Part shown: positions 33,290 through 42,302 of the stretch, piece after piece
Layout of the letters: each line of letters starts with the position of its first letter
Numbering within the stretch: position 1 is the first letter of the stretch
From: Hyphomicrobiales bacterium
Lineage (GTDB): Bacteria; Pseudomonadota; Alphaproteobacteria; Rhizobiales; RI-29
Assembly: GCA_016125495.1 (NCBI GenBank)
Contig: WGLQ01000035.1
Coordinates: 1-64,000 of the forward strand
DNA length: 64,000 nucleotides
Direction of reading: 5' to 3'
Position numbers and translations under genes: made by a program
The notes under the pieces: model-generated
Seen by the model: the letters and a program-made list of their open reading frames with translations, nothing else
Told to the model about the DNA's origin: nothing
Database searches by the model: none

Positions 33290-34144
33290 ATGAAGAGACT
33301 TCTGATCGCGGGCGCCGCGCTGCTGGCCATGGTGGCGCCGGCCGCCGCGGACACGCTCGCGGACATCATCGCAAAGGGCAAGCTCGTTGCCGGCGTCAAG
33401 ACCGACTACGCTCCCTGGGGCATGCGTGATGCCCAGGGCAACATCGTCGGTCTCGAGATCGACATGCTGCAGGACTTCGTCAAGCGGATCGGAGCCTCTG
33501 CCGGCAAGACGATCGAACTCGAGCTGGTGCCGGTCGTCGCTTCCAACCGGATGCAGTTCCTCGAGCAGGGCAAAATCGACGTGATGATCGCGACGATGTC
33601 CGACACGGCCGAGCGCCGCAAGGTCGTCGGCATCCTGCAGCCGAACTATTACTCCTCGGGCGTCGCCGTTTTCGCCCACAAGGACAGCGGCATCTCGAGC
33701 TGGGAATCTGTCGCGGGCAAGAAGATCTGCGGCATCCAGGGTGCCTGGTACAACAAGGATCACGGCGAAAGGAACGGCGCGGAAATCGTCGCTTTCAAGG
33801 GCGTGCCGGAGGTCGAGGCCGCTCTGCTCGACGGGCGCTGCGTCGGCTGGCTCTATGACGACAGCGCGTTCATTCCGCGCAAGGTGAACGATCCGGCCAA
33901 GTGGGCCGACTATGCGATCGCAACGCCCGTGGTCGCCGATGCTCCCTGGGGTGCGGCGGTACGTCTCGCGGATCTCGACGCCCCGCTCGGCAAGGCACTC
34001 TCGGACGCCATCATCGACTGGCACAAGAGCGGAACCATCGTCGCGCTGGAGAAGAAGTGGAACATCCCGGCGACGCGCTGGGTTGCCGACATGGCGGCCA
34101 AGTGCCAGGCCGGCGACAAGGTCTGCGACGGCGTGCGTGACTGA
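33290..34144 (+). CDS. polar amino-acid-type ABC transporter substrate-binding protein
   Basis: A 284-residue periplasmic protein of the SBP_bac_3 family. It has a Sec signal (MKRLLIAGAALLAMVAPAAA, cleaved before DTLADI). The mature part has the usual GKLVAGVKTDYAPWGMRDAQ start, GLEIDMLQDFVKRIG, the hinge-region QGKIDVMIATMSDTAERR and a C-terminal cysteine pair (AKCQAGDKVCDG) that may form a disulphide. Ligand specificity is not evident. The start has an excellent GGGAGGAATTC before it. The operon continues with two permeases and an ATPase after a strong hairpin. Confidence 0.92.
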   Translation: MKRLLIAGAALLAMVAPAAADTLADIIAKGKLVAGVKTDYAPWGMRDAQGNIVGLEIDMLQDFVKRIGASAGKTIELELVPVVASNRMQFLEQGKIDVMIATMSDTAERRKVVGILQPNYYSSGVAVFAHKDSGISSWESVAGKKICGIQGAWYNKDHGERNGAEIVAFKGVPEVEAALLDGRCVGWLYDDSAFIPRKVNDPAKWADYAIATPVVADAPWGAAVRLADLDAPLGKALSDAIIDWHKSGTIVALEKKWNIPATRWVADMAAKCQAGDKVCDGVRD

Positions 34145-34170
34145 TCGAGCGTGCCTCGGGCAATGATACG

Positions 34171-34203
34171 GCGCCGGACCCGCAGTTGGTCCGGCGCACT
34201 TTT
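34171..34203 (+). terminator. hairpin between binding-protein and permease genes
   Basis: A perfect 10-bp inverted repeat GCGCCGGACC (34171-34180) and GGTCCGGCGC (34188-34197) with a seven-base loop, followed by ACTTTTC. It resembles a rho-independent terminator of moderate strength. Its position, 26 bp after the binding-protein stop and before the permeases, suggests partial termination or mRNA protection that favours binding-protein synthesis. Confidence 0.7.
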
Positions 34204-34256
34204 CACCACCGCGTGCCGGCGATCTCTCAAGGCCGATGAATCTCGGGGGACGGTAA

Positions 34257-35006
34257 TTGGAGGGAGTGCTCGAGCCCGTCTCGGAGTGGTTCCGCTGGCT
34301 CTATGAGGCCTATGGGATCAAGCTCACGATTTTCTACGACGAAATCGATCGCAAGCGCTTCTTCAGGGGCGTCTGGACGACCATCCATCTTTCGTTCGTG
34401 TGCATTGCGCTCAGCGTCCTGATCGGGCTCGTGGGCGCCTGGCTGCAGGGCTCCCCGTACGTTTGGGTGCGCCGTATCGTTCAGGGCTACATCCAGTTCT
34501 TTCGCAACACGCCACCACTGGTTCAGCTCTACTTCTTCTATTTCGCGGTCGACTCGGCGATCTCGGGGCTGCTCGGAATCCGTGGCGGCATGCTTTCGAG
34601 CTACGGCTGGGCGGTCTTTTCCCTCTCCTTTTTCGCCGGTGCCTTCAACGTGGAAATCTTCCGCGCCGGTATCGAGGCGGTCCCGAAGGCGACGACGGAG
34701 GCAGCCGAGGCGCTCGGTTTCACGCGCCTGCAGGTCTACCGTGAGGTGACGCTGCCTCTCGCCTACCGGGTCTGCCTGCCGGCGCTCAACAACAACCTCA
34801 TCAATCTCCTCAAGACGACGACGGTCGCCTATGCCATCGCGGTGCCAGAGACGCTCTACATCTCCAACCAGATCTGGTCCGACGAATTCAACGTCACGGA
34901 GATGATGAACGTCGTCTGGATCGTCTATATTCTTCTCGTCGGGTTGCTGGTCTGGCTGATGCACCGCTGGGAGAAGGCGATCAAGGTGCCGGGGTTCGGG
35001 AGATGA
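34257..35006 (+). CDS. amino-acid ABC transporter permease (HisM/GlnP type), first subunit
   Basis: A 249-residue inner-membrane permease with about five hydrophobic segments. The BPD-transport EAA loop is EAVPKATTEAAEALGFTR followed by REVTLPLAYRVCLPALNN. An N-terminal 35-residue polar stretch precedes the first helix. The start is a TTG at 34257 with GGGGGA seven bases upstream; no ATG is suitably placed. It is followed four bases after its stop by the second permease gene, and both are needed for the channel. Confidence 0.9.
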   Translation: MEGVLEPVSEWFRWLYEAYGIKLTIFYDEIDRKRFFRGVWTTIHLSFVCIALSVLIGLVGAWLQGSPYVWVRRIVQGYIQFFRNTPPLVQLYFFYFAVDSAISGLLGIRGGMLSSYGWAVFSLSFFAGAFNVEIFRAGIEAVPKATTEAAEALGFTRLQVYREVTLPLAYRVCLPALNNNLINLLKTTTVAYAIAVPETLYISNQIWSDEFNVTEMMNVVWIVYILLVGLLVWLMHRWEKAIKVPGFGR

Positions 35007-35010
35007 TCCG

Positions 35011-35922
35011 ATGAAGAGATCCGGGCCACCGCCCCTCGCCGGCGCGACGACCGATCTGCCCGTGATGCACGAGTTCCGTCCCGGCGGGACATCGACGTGG
35101 GGCGCTGGCGACTGGGCGGCAACGGCGACGGACCGGCGGATCGGCCTCGCTCTCGTCTTGCTGTTGGTCGGCTGGCTGATGATCGACACGGCCTACGCTC
35201 AGCTCCAGGCGGATCCGAACCAGACCGTGTTCCAGACCCTGGTCAAGTGGACGCCGCTGATGCTGTTCGGCCCGCCCGGACAGCTCGGCGGCTTCCTTCT
35301 CAACATCATCGTCAGCTTCGTCGCCATGGCGCTCGGCACGTTCATGGGCCTCTGGCTGGGGCTCGGGCAGATTTCGCCCAATACCTTCGTCAGGCGCTCG
35401 TCCTTTCTCGTCACGCAGCTCTTTCGCAACTCGCCGTGGCTGGTGCTGCTCTTCTACTTCATGCTGCTGCTGCCATTCCGCATCACCATCCTCGGGGAGA
35501 CCTACGACATTCCCGGCTGGTGGAAGGCAACCTTTGCTCTTTCCCTCCCGATCATGGCGAATGTGTCGGAGATCGTGCGCGGTGCCATCGCCTCGATCCC
35601 GACGGGGCAGTGGGAATCGGCCGAGAGCCTCGCCTTCTCGCGCGGCCAGACGCTCTGGCAGATCATCCTGCCGCAGTGCATCAAGCGGATGATCCCGCCG
35701 TGGATGAACTGGTACTGCATCCTCACCATGTCGACGCCGCTCATTTCCATCCTCGGAGTGAGTGACGGCATGACGCTGACGCAGGATGCGCTGGCGGCCG
35801 AGGGGCGCAGCGAGTTCCTCATCCCGATGTACCTCTGGCTGATGAGCTGGTTCTTCATCTACAGTTATCCGATCGCGGCCTGGACTCGGGCGCTCGAGAG
35901 GAAATATGCGGTCAATCAATAG
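35011..35922 (+). CDS. amino-acid ABC transporter permease, second subunit
   Basis: A 303-residue permease. After a polar N-terminal region of about 50 residues comes LVLLLVGWLMIDTAYAQL, then the core helices. The EAA loop is VRGAIASIPTGQWESAESLAFSRGQTLWQ and ILPQCIKRMIPPW. It is longer than the partner subunit because of the N-terminal extension and an additional loop (residues 55-85). ATG at 35011 begins right after the previous stop, and the ATPase gene begins 9 bp after its own stop. Confidence 0.9.
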   Translation: MKRSGPPPLAGATTDLPVMHEFRPGGTSTWGAGDWAATATDRRIGLALVLLLVGWLMIDTAYAQLQADPNQTVFQTLVKWTPLMLFGPPGQLGGFLLNIIVSFVAMALGTFMGLWLGLGQISPNTFVRRSSFLVTQLFRNSPWLVLLFYFMLLLPFRITILGETYDIPGWWKATFALSLPIMANVSEIVRGAIASIPTGQWESAESLAFSRGQTLWQIILPQCIKRMIPPWMNWYCILTMSTPLISILGVSDGMTLTQDALAAEGRSEFLIPMYLWLMSWFFIYSYPIAAWTRALERKYAVNQ

Positions 35923-35931
35923 GGGCGCCCG

Positions 35932-36687
35932 ATGAGCCAACGCGCGTGGACACCGGACCAGCCGATCATCTCCCTCAGGGACGTGCACAAATCGTTCGGC
36001 CCGGTGGAGGTTCTCAAGGGCATCACATTCGACGTGATGAAGGGCGAAGTGGTGTGCGTCATCGGGCCGTCCGGCTCGGGCAAGTCGACACTGATCCGCT
36101 GCATCAACGCGCTCAACGACATCCAGAAGGGCTCGATCAAGGTCGAGGGCCAGGAGGTCAATGATCCCAAGCTCGACAAGCTGGCGCTGCGCAAAAAGGT
36201 GGGAATGGTCTTCCAGCAATACAATCTCTTTCCCCACAAGACCGCGCTCGACAACATCATGATGGCGCCTATCAAGGTGCTGCGCCAGCCTCGGGCGGAG
36301 GTGGAGGTGCGGGCACGGGCGCTCATGCGCAAGGTGCGCCTCGAGGGCAAGGAGGACGCTTATCCGGGCGAGCTCTCGGGTGGCCAGCAGCAGCGTGTGG
36401 CGATCGCTCGTTCACTCGCAATGAACCCTGACGTCATGCTGTTCGACGAAGTGACGGCGGCGCTCGATCCCGAGACCGTCAAGGAGGTTCTCGTCACCAT
36501 CAAGGAGCTGGCGGGCGAGGGGATGACGTGCATCCTGGTGACGCACGAGATGGGCTTTGCCCGCGAGATCGCGGACCACATCTACTTCACCGACCGTGGC
36601 GTCATCGTCGAGCACGGCCCGCCGGCGACATTCTTTTCCGAGGCCAAGGACCCGCGCACACGCGAGTTCCTCAGCCAGATCCTCTGA
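35932..36687 (+). CDS. amino-acid ABC transporter ATPase (GlnQ/HisP type)
   Basis: A 251-residue ATPase of the polar amino-acid uptake family. Walker A is GPSGSGKST (residues 44-52), the Q-loop is VFQQYNLFPHKT, the signature is LSGGQQQRVAIARSLAMNP, Walker B is VMLFDEVTAALD and the switch histidine lies in VTHEMGFAREIAD. Length and motif spacing are canonical. It completes the rightward operon binding protein-permease-permease-ATPase and converges on the SDR gene after 21 bp. Confidence 0.94.
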   Translation: MSQRAWTPDQPIISLRDVHKSFGPVEVLKGITFDVMKGEVVCVIGPSGSGKSTLIRCINALNDIQKGSIKVEGQEVNDPKLDKLALRKKVGMVFQQYNLFPHKTALDNIMMAPIKVLRQPRAEVEVRARALMRKVRLEGKEDAYPGELSGGQQQRVAIARSLAMNPDVMLFDEVTAALDPETVKEVLVTIKELAGEGMTCILVTHEMGFAREIADHIYFTDRGVIVEHGPPATFFSEAKDPRTREFLSQIL

Positions 36688-36708
36688 CGGCGCGGGCCGG
36701 CCTCGCCC

Positions 36709-37497
36709 TCAGATCGTAAGGCGAGCGGTGAGCCCGCCGTCAACGACCAGCGTCTGGGCAGTGATGTTGCGGGCGCAATCACTCAAGAGGAACGCGGCCG
36801 CGTCGGCGATGTCGTCGGGCGCGATGAGGCGCCCGAGGGGGTGGCCGGCGGCGAGGCGCGCGAGTTCGGGCTCCACCTCGGCGCCGCGACCACGGATGGA
36901 ATTGCGCAGAAGCTCGGTGTCGACGAAGCCGGGGGCGACCGCGTTGACGCGGATGCCGTCTCGGGCATGGTCGAGGGCGAGGGCGCGGGCGAGCCCGGTC
37001 ATGGCGCTTTTCGCGGTGATATAGGCGGTGCGCTCGGGCACGGCCGTGACGGCCCAGATGGAGGAAATGAGGACGACGCCGGCGCCCGGCGAGCGGCGCA
37101 GGGCTTGCAGTGCCGCCTTCACCGCGGCGAAGGCTGCGCGCAGGTTGAGATCGAGGCAGTCGTCCCAGTCGGTGATGGAAAGGCGTTCGGCGCTGCCGAC
37201 GGTCGGGCGTCCGGCGGCGCAGACGAGGGCGCGTAACGCACCGTCCGCCCCGCCATCGAGAACCGCGCGGGTGATGGCCGCTTCGAGTTCGGCCGGGTCA
37301 CGAACATCGACGCGATGGGGCGAAATCGCGAGACCCTCATCGGCGGCCCAGCGACGGCAGCTCTCCACGCTCTCGGGCGTGGAACCGCAGACGGCGACGC
37401 GATAGCCGTCGCGTGCGAGTCGGGCGGCGATGGCGCGGCCGATGCCTCTCGTGCCGCCGGTCACGTAGGCGAGCGGTGGAGCGGGCGTGATGCTCAT
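36709..37497 (-). CDS. short-chain dehydrogenase/reductase
   Basis: A 262-residue classical SDR. The NAD(P) loop TGGTRGIG is at residues 13-20, the structural VCAAGRP motif follows, the catalytic Ser is in VVLISSIWA and the active-site Tyr/Lys pair in AYITAKSAM. PGFVDTELLRN and VVDGGLTARL close the fold as in 3-oxoacyl-ACP reductase relatives. Substrate unknown; as the last gene of the oligopeptide-type ABC operon it probably acts on the imported compound or a product. Its ATG overlaps the stop of the GntR gene (ATGA). Confidence 0.9.
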   Translation of the reverse strand: MSITPAPPLAYVTGGTRGIGRAIAARLARDGYRVAVCGSTPESVESCRRWAADEGLAISPHRVDVRDPAELEAAITRAVLDGGADGALRALVCAAGRPTVGSAERLSITDWDDCLDLNLRAAFAAVKAALQALRRSPGAGVVLISSIWAVTAVPERTAYITAKSAMTGLARALALDHARDGIRVNAVAPGFVDTELLRNSIRGRGAEVEPELARLAAGHPLGRLIAPDDIADAAAFLLSDCARNITAQTLVVDGGLTARLTI

Positions 37498-38255
37498 TGC
37501 GGCCGTGCCTCCTCCAACGAGGTGTCGTCCGTTTCGAGGTAGAGGTCGACGATCTGGCGGATGTGCGCGCGAATGGCAGCCTCGGCGAGCAAGGCATCGC
37601 GCTTGCGGATCGCCTGGAGAATGAAATTATGGCCCTCGAAGGCTTCTGTCGTGGAGTGCGGCTTGCCCCAGTAGCGGGCATTTATGACGAGCACCTTGTC
37701 GTGGAGGGCGTGGAGCTGGTCGCGGATCATCGGATTGCCGCAGAGGTCGGCGAGGGAGCGGTGAAAGAGGTTCGCATACTCGTTGAAGCTGGCGTAGTCG
37801 TGCTCGATGTCGAAGCCGGCATAGGCTTCGAGTTGCTCGGCGATTTCGTCGAGGTCGCTGTCGCTGGCGCGCTCGACACACAGCGTCACGGCCATGCGTT
37901 CGAGCGCCTCGCGTAGCTGGTAGAGGTGACGGACCTCGTCGGACGTGAAGGCCTTGACCGCGAGTTGGCGCCCCTGCTTCTCGATGAAACCTTCCTGATG
38001 CAGGCGCGTCAGGGCTTCGCGCAGCGGTGTGCGACTGGCGTTGAGTTCCTCGCTGAGAGCGATTTCGCTGAGGATGGTTCCCGGCACGAGCCGCTGGGCG
38101 GCGATGTCGCGGCGCAGTTCGTGATAAATGCGCTGGCTCTGAAGTGGCACGCCCCGGTCACCTGGCACGAGGGTGGCGGACCGCGCAGGGCGGACGGGCT
38201 TTCGGCCCGCGACTTTGCGCTTTCCTGTCGATGCACGCCTCGTTGGCTGGCTCAT
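37494..38255 (-). CDS. GntR-family (FCD) transcriptional regulator
   Basis: A 253-residue regulator. After a basic 35-residue N-terminus comes the GntR winged helix (residues 40-105: YHELRRDIAAQRLVPGTILS, NASRTPLREALTRLHQEGFI), then an FCD ligand domain with metal-type histidines spread over FHRSLADL, LHDKVLV and IRAHIRQIVDL. FCD regulators usually repress catabolic operons until an acid ligand binds. The start at 38255 has AAGGGG seven bases upstream. It is encoded within the operon it probably controls, and the TGTATACA palindromes at 43981 and 44135 match the operator style of this family. Confidence 0.92.
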   Translation of the reverse strand: MSQPTRRASTGKRKVAGRKPVRPARSATLVPGDRGVPLQSQRIYHELRRDIAAQRLVPGTILSEIALSEELNASRTPLREALTRLHQEGFIEKQGRQLAVKAFTSDEVRHLYQLREALERMAVTLCVERASDSDLDEIAEQLEAYAGFDIEHDYASFNEYANLFHRSLADLCGNPMIRDQLHALHDKVLVINARYWGKPHSTTEAFEGHNFILQAIRKRDALLAEAAIRAHIRQIVDLYLETDDTSLEEARPQ

Positions 38256-38259
38256 CGGA

Positions 38260-39282
38260 CTACCCCTTGTTGCTCGTCCTCTCCTCGACGCGGCGCGCCA
38301 CGTCGCGCCAGCGATAACATGATACGTCGTGGTCCGGGGAAACGGTTTCGCCATCCGGGTGTCGCACGGCGCATTCCTCGGCCCGAAGTGGGCAGCGTTT
38401 GGCGAACCGGCAGCCGCGCCGGTCGTCCGTCGTCGGGTTGAAGGCCTCCTGGGCGATCGAGCCGTTCTGGTCGATGGCGAGGCTGGTGTCGACGGTCGAC
38501 AGGAGCGCGACGGTGTAGGGGTGGCGCGGCGCGGTGAAGAGCTGCTCGGTGGGCGCGATCTCGACCAGCTTACCGAAATACATGACACCGATGCGCGTGC
38601 AGAGATAGCGCGCGACGTGCAGGTCGTGGGTGATGAAAATCATCGTCATGCCAGAACGTGTCTGGATATCCTTGAAAAGGTTCAAGATCTGAGCGCGGAC
38701 CGAAACATCGAGCTTGGAGACCGCCTCGTCGGCGATCATCAAGGCCGGTTCGAGCGCGAGGGCGCGGCCGATCGCGACGCGCTGGAGCTGTCCGCCGGAG
38801 AGTTCGTGTGGGTAGCGGTCGCGAAAGACCGGCGAGAGGCCGACCCGCGTCAGGATGCGGTCGACGGCGGCATCGAGTTCGGACGTCGGCGCGACATGAT
38901 GCAGGCGAAGCGGTGTCGCGATGGTCTCGCGGACGCGGTGGCGGGGGTTGAGCGACGAAAGCGGGTCCTGGAAGACGGTCTGGATACGGCGGCGCAGGGG
39001 TCTGAGTTCGCCCTGGGAGAGGTGCGAAATGTCGCGGCCCTCGAAAACGATCCGACCGGCGCTCGGGTCGACGAGCCGCAGGACGGCTTTGCCGAGGGTG
39101 GTTTTTCCGCTCCCCGATTCGCCAACGAGGCCGAGGATCTCGCCCGGGCGGACGGTGAGCGAGACGTCGTCGACGGCGGTCAGATGGCTCGGGCCGCGCG
39201 ACAGCAGCTGGTCGATGCCGCGACGCGTGCGAAACCGCACCGAGAGGTTTTCGATCGATAGGAGCGGCGTCCGGGTGTTCAT
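38260..39282 (-). CDS. oligopeptide-type ABC transporter ATPase (OppF/DppF)
   Basis: A 340-residue ATPase of the OppF type. Walker A is GESGSGKTTLGKAVLRL, the signature is LSGGQLQRVAIGRALALEP and Walker B is LMIADEAVSKLD, with the switch histidine in FITHDLHVARYL. The oligopeptide C-terminal domain includes a three-to-four cysteine segment (GCRFAKRCPLRAEECAVRHP) known in the family to hold an iron-sulphur cluster in some members. The start at 39282 overlaps the stop of the OppD gene (ATGA). Partner of the OppD-like ATPase. Confidence 0.92.
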   Translation of the reverse strand: MNTRTPLLSIENLSVRFRTRRGIDQLLSRGPSHLTAVDDVSLTVRPGEILGLVGESGSGKTTLGKAVLRLVDPSAGRIVFEGRDISHLSQGELRPLRRRIQTVFQDPLSSLNPRHRVRETIATPLRLHHVAPTSELDAAVDRILTRVGLSPVFRDRYPHELSGGQLQRVAIGRALALEPALMIADEAVSKLDVSVRAQILNLFKDIQTRSGMTMIFITHDLHVARYLCTRIGVMYFGKLVEIAPTEQLFTAPRHPYTVALLSTVDTSLAIDQNGSIAQEAFNPTTDDRRGCRFAKRCPLRAEECAVRHPDGETVSPDHDVSCYRWRDVARRVEERTSNKG

Positions 39283-40259
39283 CGGGGGCTCCCGGATTTC
39301 ACGCAGCGAACCTCGTGGCCGTCGGACGCGGTGAGCAGCCGTTGAGCGTGCTCGCATTCGGGCCCCGCGAGCGGGCAGCGCGCGCGAAAGCGGCAACCGG
39401 CCGGCATCGTGCGCCAATTGGGCAGTTCGCCGGGGATTTCGATGAGCCGGGCGACGCGGCGCTGGAGTTCATTCGCTGTGCGCACGAGACCTTGCGTGTA
39501 TGGGTGGCGTGGCGCCCCCAGGATCTCGGCGGCGCTGCCACGTTCGACGATCTGGCCGGCGTACATGACGGCAATGCGATCGCAGAGGCGCGCGGCGACG
39601 GTCATGTCGTGCGTGATGAACACGAACGAGGCGCGTGTGCTCTCCTTCAGCCCGCGGAACAGCTCGATGATCTGGTGCTCGACGATGTTGTCGAGGTTGG
39701 TGGTCGGCTCGTCGGCGACGATGAGGGAGGGCCCGAGGCCGAGGACGAGAGCGATCAGGGCGCGCTGCAACATGCCGCCGCTGAGCTGGTGCGGATAGCT
39801 CGAGAGGATTGCCTTTCCGTGCGGAATGCCGACGGTCGCGAGGAGTTCGATCGCCGCTTCCCGCCAATTGGCAGGAAGGGAGGCATTCCGGCCGACGGCG
39901 GCGCGGGCCGCAACCTGCTGGAAGTGCCAACCGATCGACTTGACCGGATTGAAGGAGCCGACCGGATCCTGGAAAATCATGGCGATGCGGGTGCCTCGCA
40001 GCGCCCGGAATTCGCCATCCGTGAGCGACCTCGTTTCACGTCCATCGAAGAGGATCGAGTCTGCCTCAACGTTCGCATGGCGCGGCAGGAGGCGCAGAAG
40101 AGAGAGGAATGTCACGGTCTTTCCGGAACCGGACTCCCCGATGATACCGAGCACCTCGCTCTTGCGCACGTCGAGATCGATGCCCTCGACGACTGGTACG
40201 GTGGCGCCGTGGAGGGCAAAGCCGGCGCGCAGGTTGCGGACCTCGAGCAGGTTGGCCAT
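39279..40259 (-). CDS. oligopeptide-type ABC transporter ATPase (OppD/DppD)
   Basis: A 326-residue ATPase of the OppD type. Walker A is GESGSGKTVTFLSLLRL, the signature is LSGGMLQRALIALVLGLGP, Walker B is LIVADEPTTNLD and the switch region is FVFITHDMTVAARLCD. The C-terminal cysteine-containing segment is GCRFRARCPLAGPECEHA. ATG at 40259 lies directly after the stop of the OppC gene. It works as a heterodimer with the OppF-like subunit to power uptake. Confidence 0.92.
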   Translation of the reverse strand: MANLLEVRNLRAGFALHGATVPVVEGIDLDVRKSEVLGIIGESGSGKTVTFLSLLRLLPRHANVEADSILFDGRETRSLTDGEFRALRGTRIAMIFQDPVGSFNPVKSIGWHFQQVAARAAVGRNASLPANWREAAIELLATVGIPHGKAILSSYPHQLSGGMLQRALIALVLGLGPSLIVADEPTTNLDNIVEHQIIELFRGLKESTRASFVFITHDMTVAARLCDRIAVMYAGQIVERGSAAEILGAPRHPYTQGLVRTANELQRRVARLIEIPGELPNWRTMPAGCRFRARCPLAGPECEHAQRLLTASDGHEVRCVKSGSPR

Positions 40260-40261
40260 GG

Positions 40262-41092
40262 CTACTCCGTTCGCCGGCGCAAGCGGGGATCGACCATGTC
40301 GCGCACTCCGTCGCCGAGAAGATTGAGACCGAGGAGGGCAAAGCAGATGCCGAGCCCGGAGAGCGTCAGAACCCAGGGGGCGCGGCGGAAATACTCCTGG
40401 CCGTCCGCCATGATGACGCCGAGGGAGGGTGTCGGCGGTTGAACGCCGAGGCCGAGGAAGCTCAGGCCCGCCTCGATGATGATCCCGAAGGCGAGGCTGA
40501 TGCTGGCCTGGACCATGAGTGGAGCGGCGATATTGGGCAGGATTTCGCGAGCCAGCAGGCGCGGCACCGGCTGGCCCATGACGCGGGCGGCCTGCACATA
40601 GGCCTCCTCGCGTACCGACAGGGTGAGGTTGTGGGCGAGGCGAGCGAAGATCGGTACGTAGACGAGGGCGATGGCGATCGAAACGTTCACGACGCCGAAG
40701 CCGATCACGACCATGAGGAAGAGCGCGAGCACGAACGCGGGAAACGAAAAGAGAAGATCCATGATGCGCATGACGACGAGGTCGTAAAGCCCGCCCGCAT
40801 AAGCCGCCGTCATGCCGATCGCGGTGCCGATGAGGAGGGCGGCCGCGACGCCGGCGCCGCTGATGAGGAGGGAAACGCGGGCCCCGTAGAGAACGCGGGT
40901 GAACACGTCGCGTCCGAGGGAGTCGGTTCCGAACGGATGGGCGAGGCTCGGCGGCTGGAAGACGGTGGTGAACGACATCGCGGTCGGCGAGTATGGCATC
41001 AGCATCGCCCCGACGGTGATCAGCGCCAGCACCAGCAGCGTGATGACGGCTCCGGTCATCGCCGTAAAGCTCGATCGGAATTCATTCCACAT
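40262..41092 (-). CDS. oligopeptide-type ABC transporter permease (OppC/DppC)
   Basis: A 276-residue inner-membrane permease of the DppC type. It has an N-terminal helix (MTGAVITLLVLALITVGAML), the periplasmic HPFGTDSLGRDVFTRVLYG motif that is diagnostic for DppC/OppC, and the EAA loop VREEAYVQAARVMGQP followed by ILPNIAAPLMVQ. The start at 41092 has GGAG/GGAA purine runs upstream. The OppB gene ends 87 bp upstream. Confidence 0.93.
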   Translation of the reverse strand: MWNEFRSSFTAMTGAVITLLVLALITVGAMLMPYSPTAMSFTTVFQPPSLAHPFGTDSLGRDVFTRVLYGARVSLLISGAGVAAALLIGTAIGMTAAYAGGLYDLVVMRIMDLLFSFPAFVLALFLMVVIGFGVVNVSIAIALVYVPIFARLAHNLTLSVREEAYVQAARVMGQPVPRLLAREILPNIAAPLMVQASISLAFGIIIEAGLSFLGLGVQPPTPSLGVIMADGQEYFRRAPWVLTLSGLGICFALLGLNLLGDGVRDMVDPRLRRRTE

Positions 41093-41179
41093 GAGTCGAT
41101 TCCATCTCCGGTCCCGACCGTTGCGGGTACCTGGCGCGGCGCAACGCCTCGCGCATAGTCCGATAAGCGGATGGGGCCC

Positions 41180-42133
41180 TCATTTCACCCTCTTGGGGTC
41201 GAGCGCCGCGCAGATGAGGTCAACAGCGAGATTCACCGCGAGCACGATGGCGAGGAAGATCACCGTGCAGGCCTGGACCACGGGATAGTCGCGGGCAAAG
41301 GCCGCGTCCACCATCAGGGATCCGACGCCGGGAACACCGAAGACCCTTTCGACGACCACCACGCCGCCGAGAAGGTAGCGGATCTGCAACCCGATGATCA
41401 CGAGATAGGGAATCACGGAATTGCGGAAGACGTAGTTGCGGAAGATGAAACCCTCCTCGAAGCCGAACGAGCGGGCGACGGTGACGTGGTCGCGGCTGGT
41501 GTTCTCGAGAAGCGCAGTGCGCAGCGTGCGCGAGAAGACCGCGGCCATCGGCGCGGCTATCGCGAGGGCGGGGAGCAATCCTGTCACCAAGGCGCCATGG
41601 AGGGAAACGAACGGGCTCGTGAAGCCGTAGGACGGCAACCAACCGAGGTTGAGAGCGAAGAAGAGGATGAGGACGTAGCCCAGCCAGAAGTCCGGCATGG
41701 ATACGCCGAGCGCGGCGATGGAGGTTGCGATGGTATCGACGGCCCGCCCCCGATTGAGGGCGGCGAGCGAGCCGATGAGGAGCGAAAGCGCGACCGCGAA
41801 GAAGACGGCATAGAGGCCGACGAAGATGGTGTTCGGCAGCCGAGCGAGGAGCAGGTCGGAAATCGAAATGCCGCCGGCGATCGTGAGTGAATTTCCGAAA
41901 TCTCCGGAGACGATCCCTCCGAGCCAGGAAAGGAACTGTTCCGCGACGGGTGCGTCGAGGTTGCGGTCCGCGCGGAACTTGGCGACAGCTTCGGGCGTCG
42001 CCGACTCCCCGAGAGCCGCGAGCGCCGGATCGCCGGGTGCGGCCTGCATGACGAGGAACACGGCGAGCGCGCCGACGAACATCGTGGCGATGGCGCCGAG
42101 GACGCGTGCCGCAACGAAGCCGAATGCCTTCAT
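41180..42133 (-). CDS. oligopeptide-type ABC transporter permease (OppB/DppB)
   Basis: A 317-residue permease of the DppB type. The first helix is VLGAIATMFVGALAVFLVMQ, followed by the family motif PGDPALAALGESATPEAV and the EAA loop ENTSRDHVTVARSFGFEEG. Helix count and length are typical. The start MKAFGFVAARV at 42133 is supported by the GAGGCGGGCG region upstream; longer in-frame extension to 42277 lacks helix or family similarity. It follows the binding-protein gene by about 170 bp. Confidence 0.92.
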   Translation of the reverse strand: MKAFGFVAARVLGAIATMFVGALAVFLVMQAAPGDPALAALGESATPEAVAKFRADRNLDAPVAEQFLSWLGGIVSGDFGNSLTIAGGISISDLLLARLPNTIFVGLYAVFFAVALSLLIGSLAALNRGRAVDTIATSIAALGVSMPDFWLGYVLILFFALNLGWLPSYGFTSPFVSLHGALVTGLLPALAIAAPMAAVFSRTLRTALLENTSRDHVTVARSFGFEEGFIFRNYVFRNSVIPYLVIIGLQIRYLLGGVVVVERVFGVPGVGSLMVDAAFARDYPVVQACTVIFLAIVLAVNLAVDLICAALDPKRVK

Positions 42134-42302
42134 CTGCGAACGCCCGCCTCGGAGCGGAGCATTGACCTGGCGGACCGCATGGCTGGTGAACCCGTCCCAA
42201 GAAACCTGATGCCGTACGTGCCCGGAAAATGGGGCGCGTGGTGGCCGAGAGGCGGGCGCCGCGCCGTGCACCGGCATGGCGTCCGCCTCCCGGTTCGTGG
42301 GG

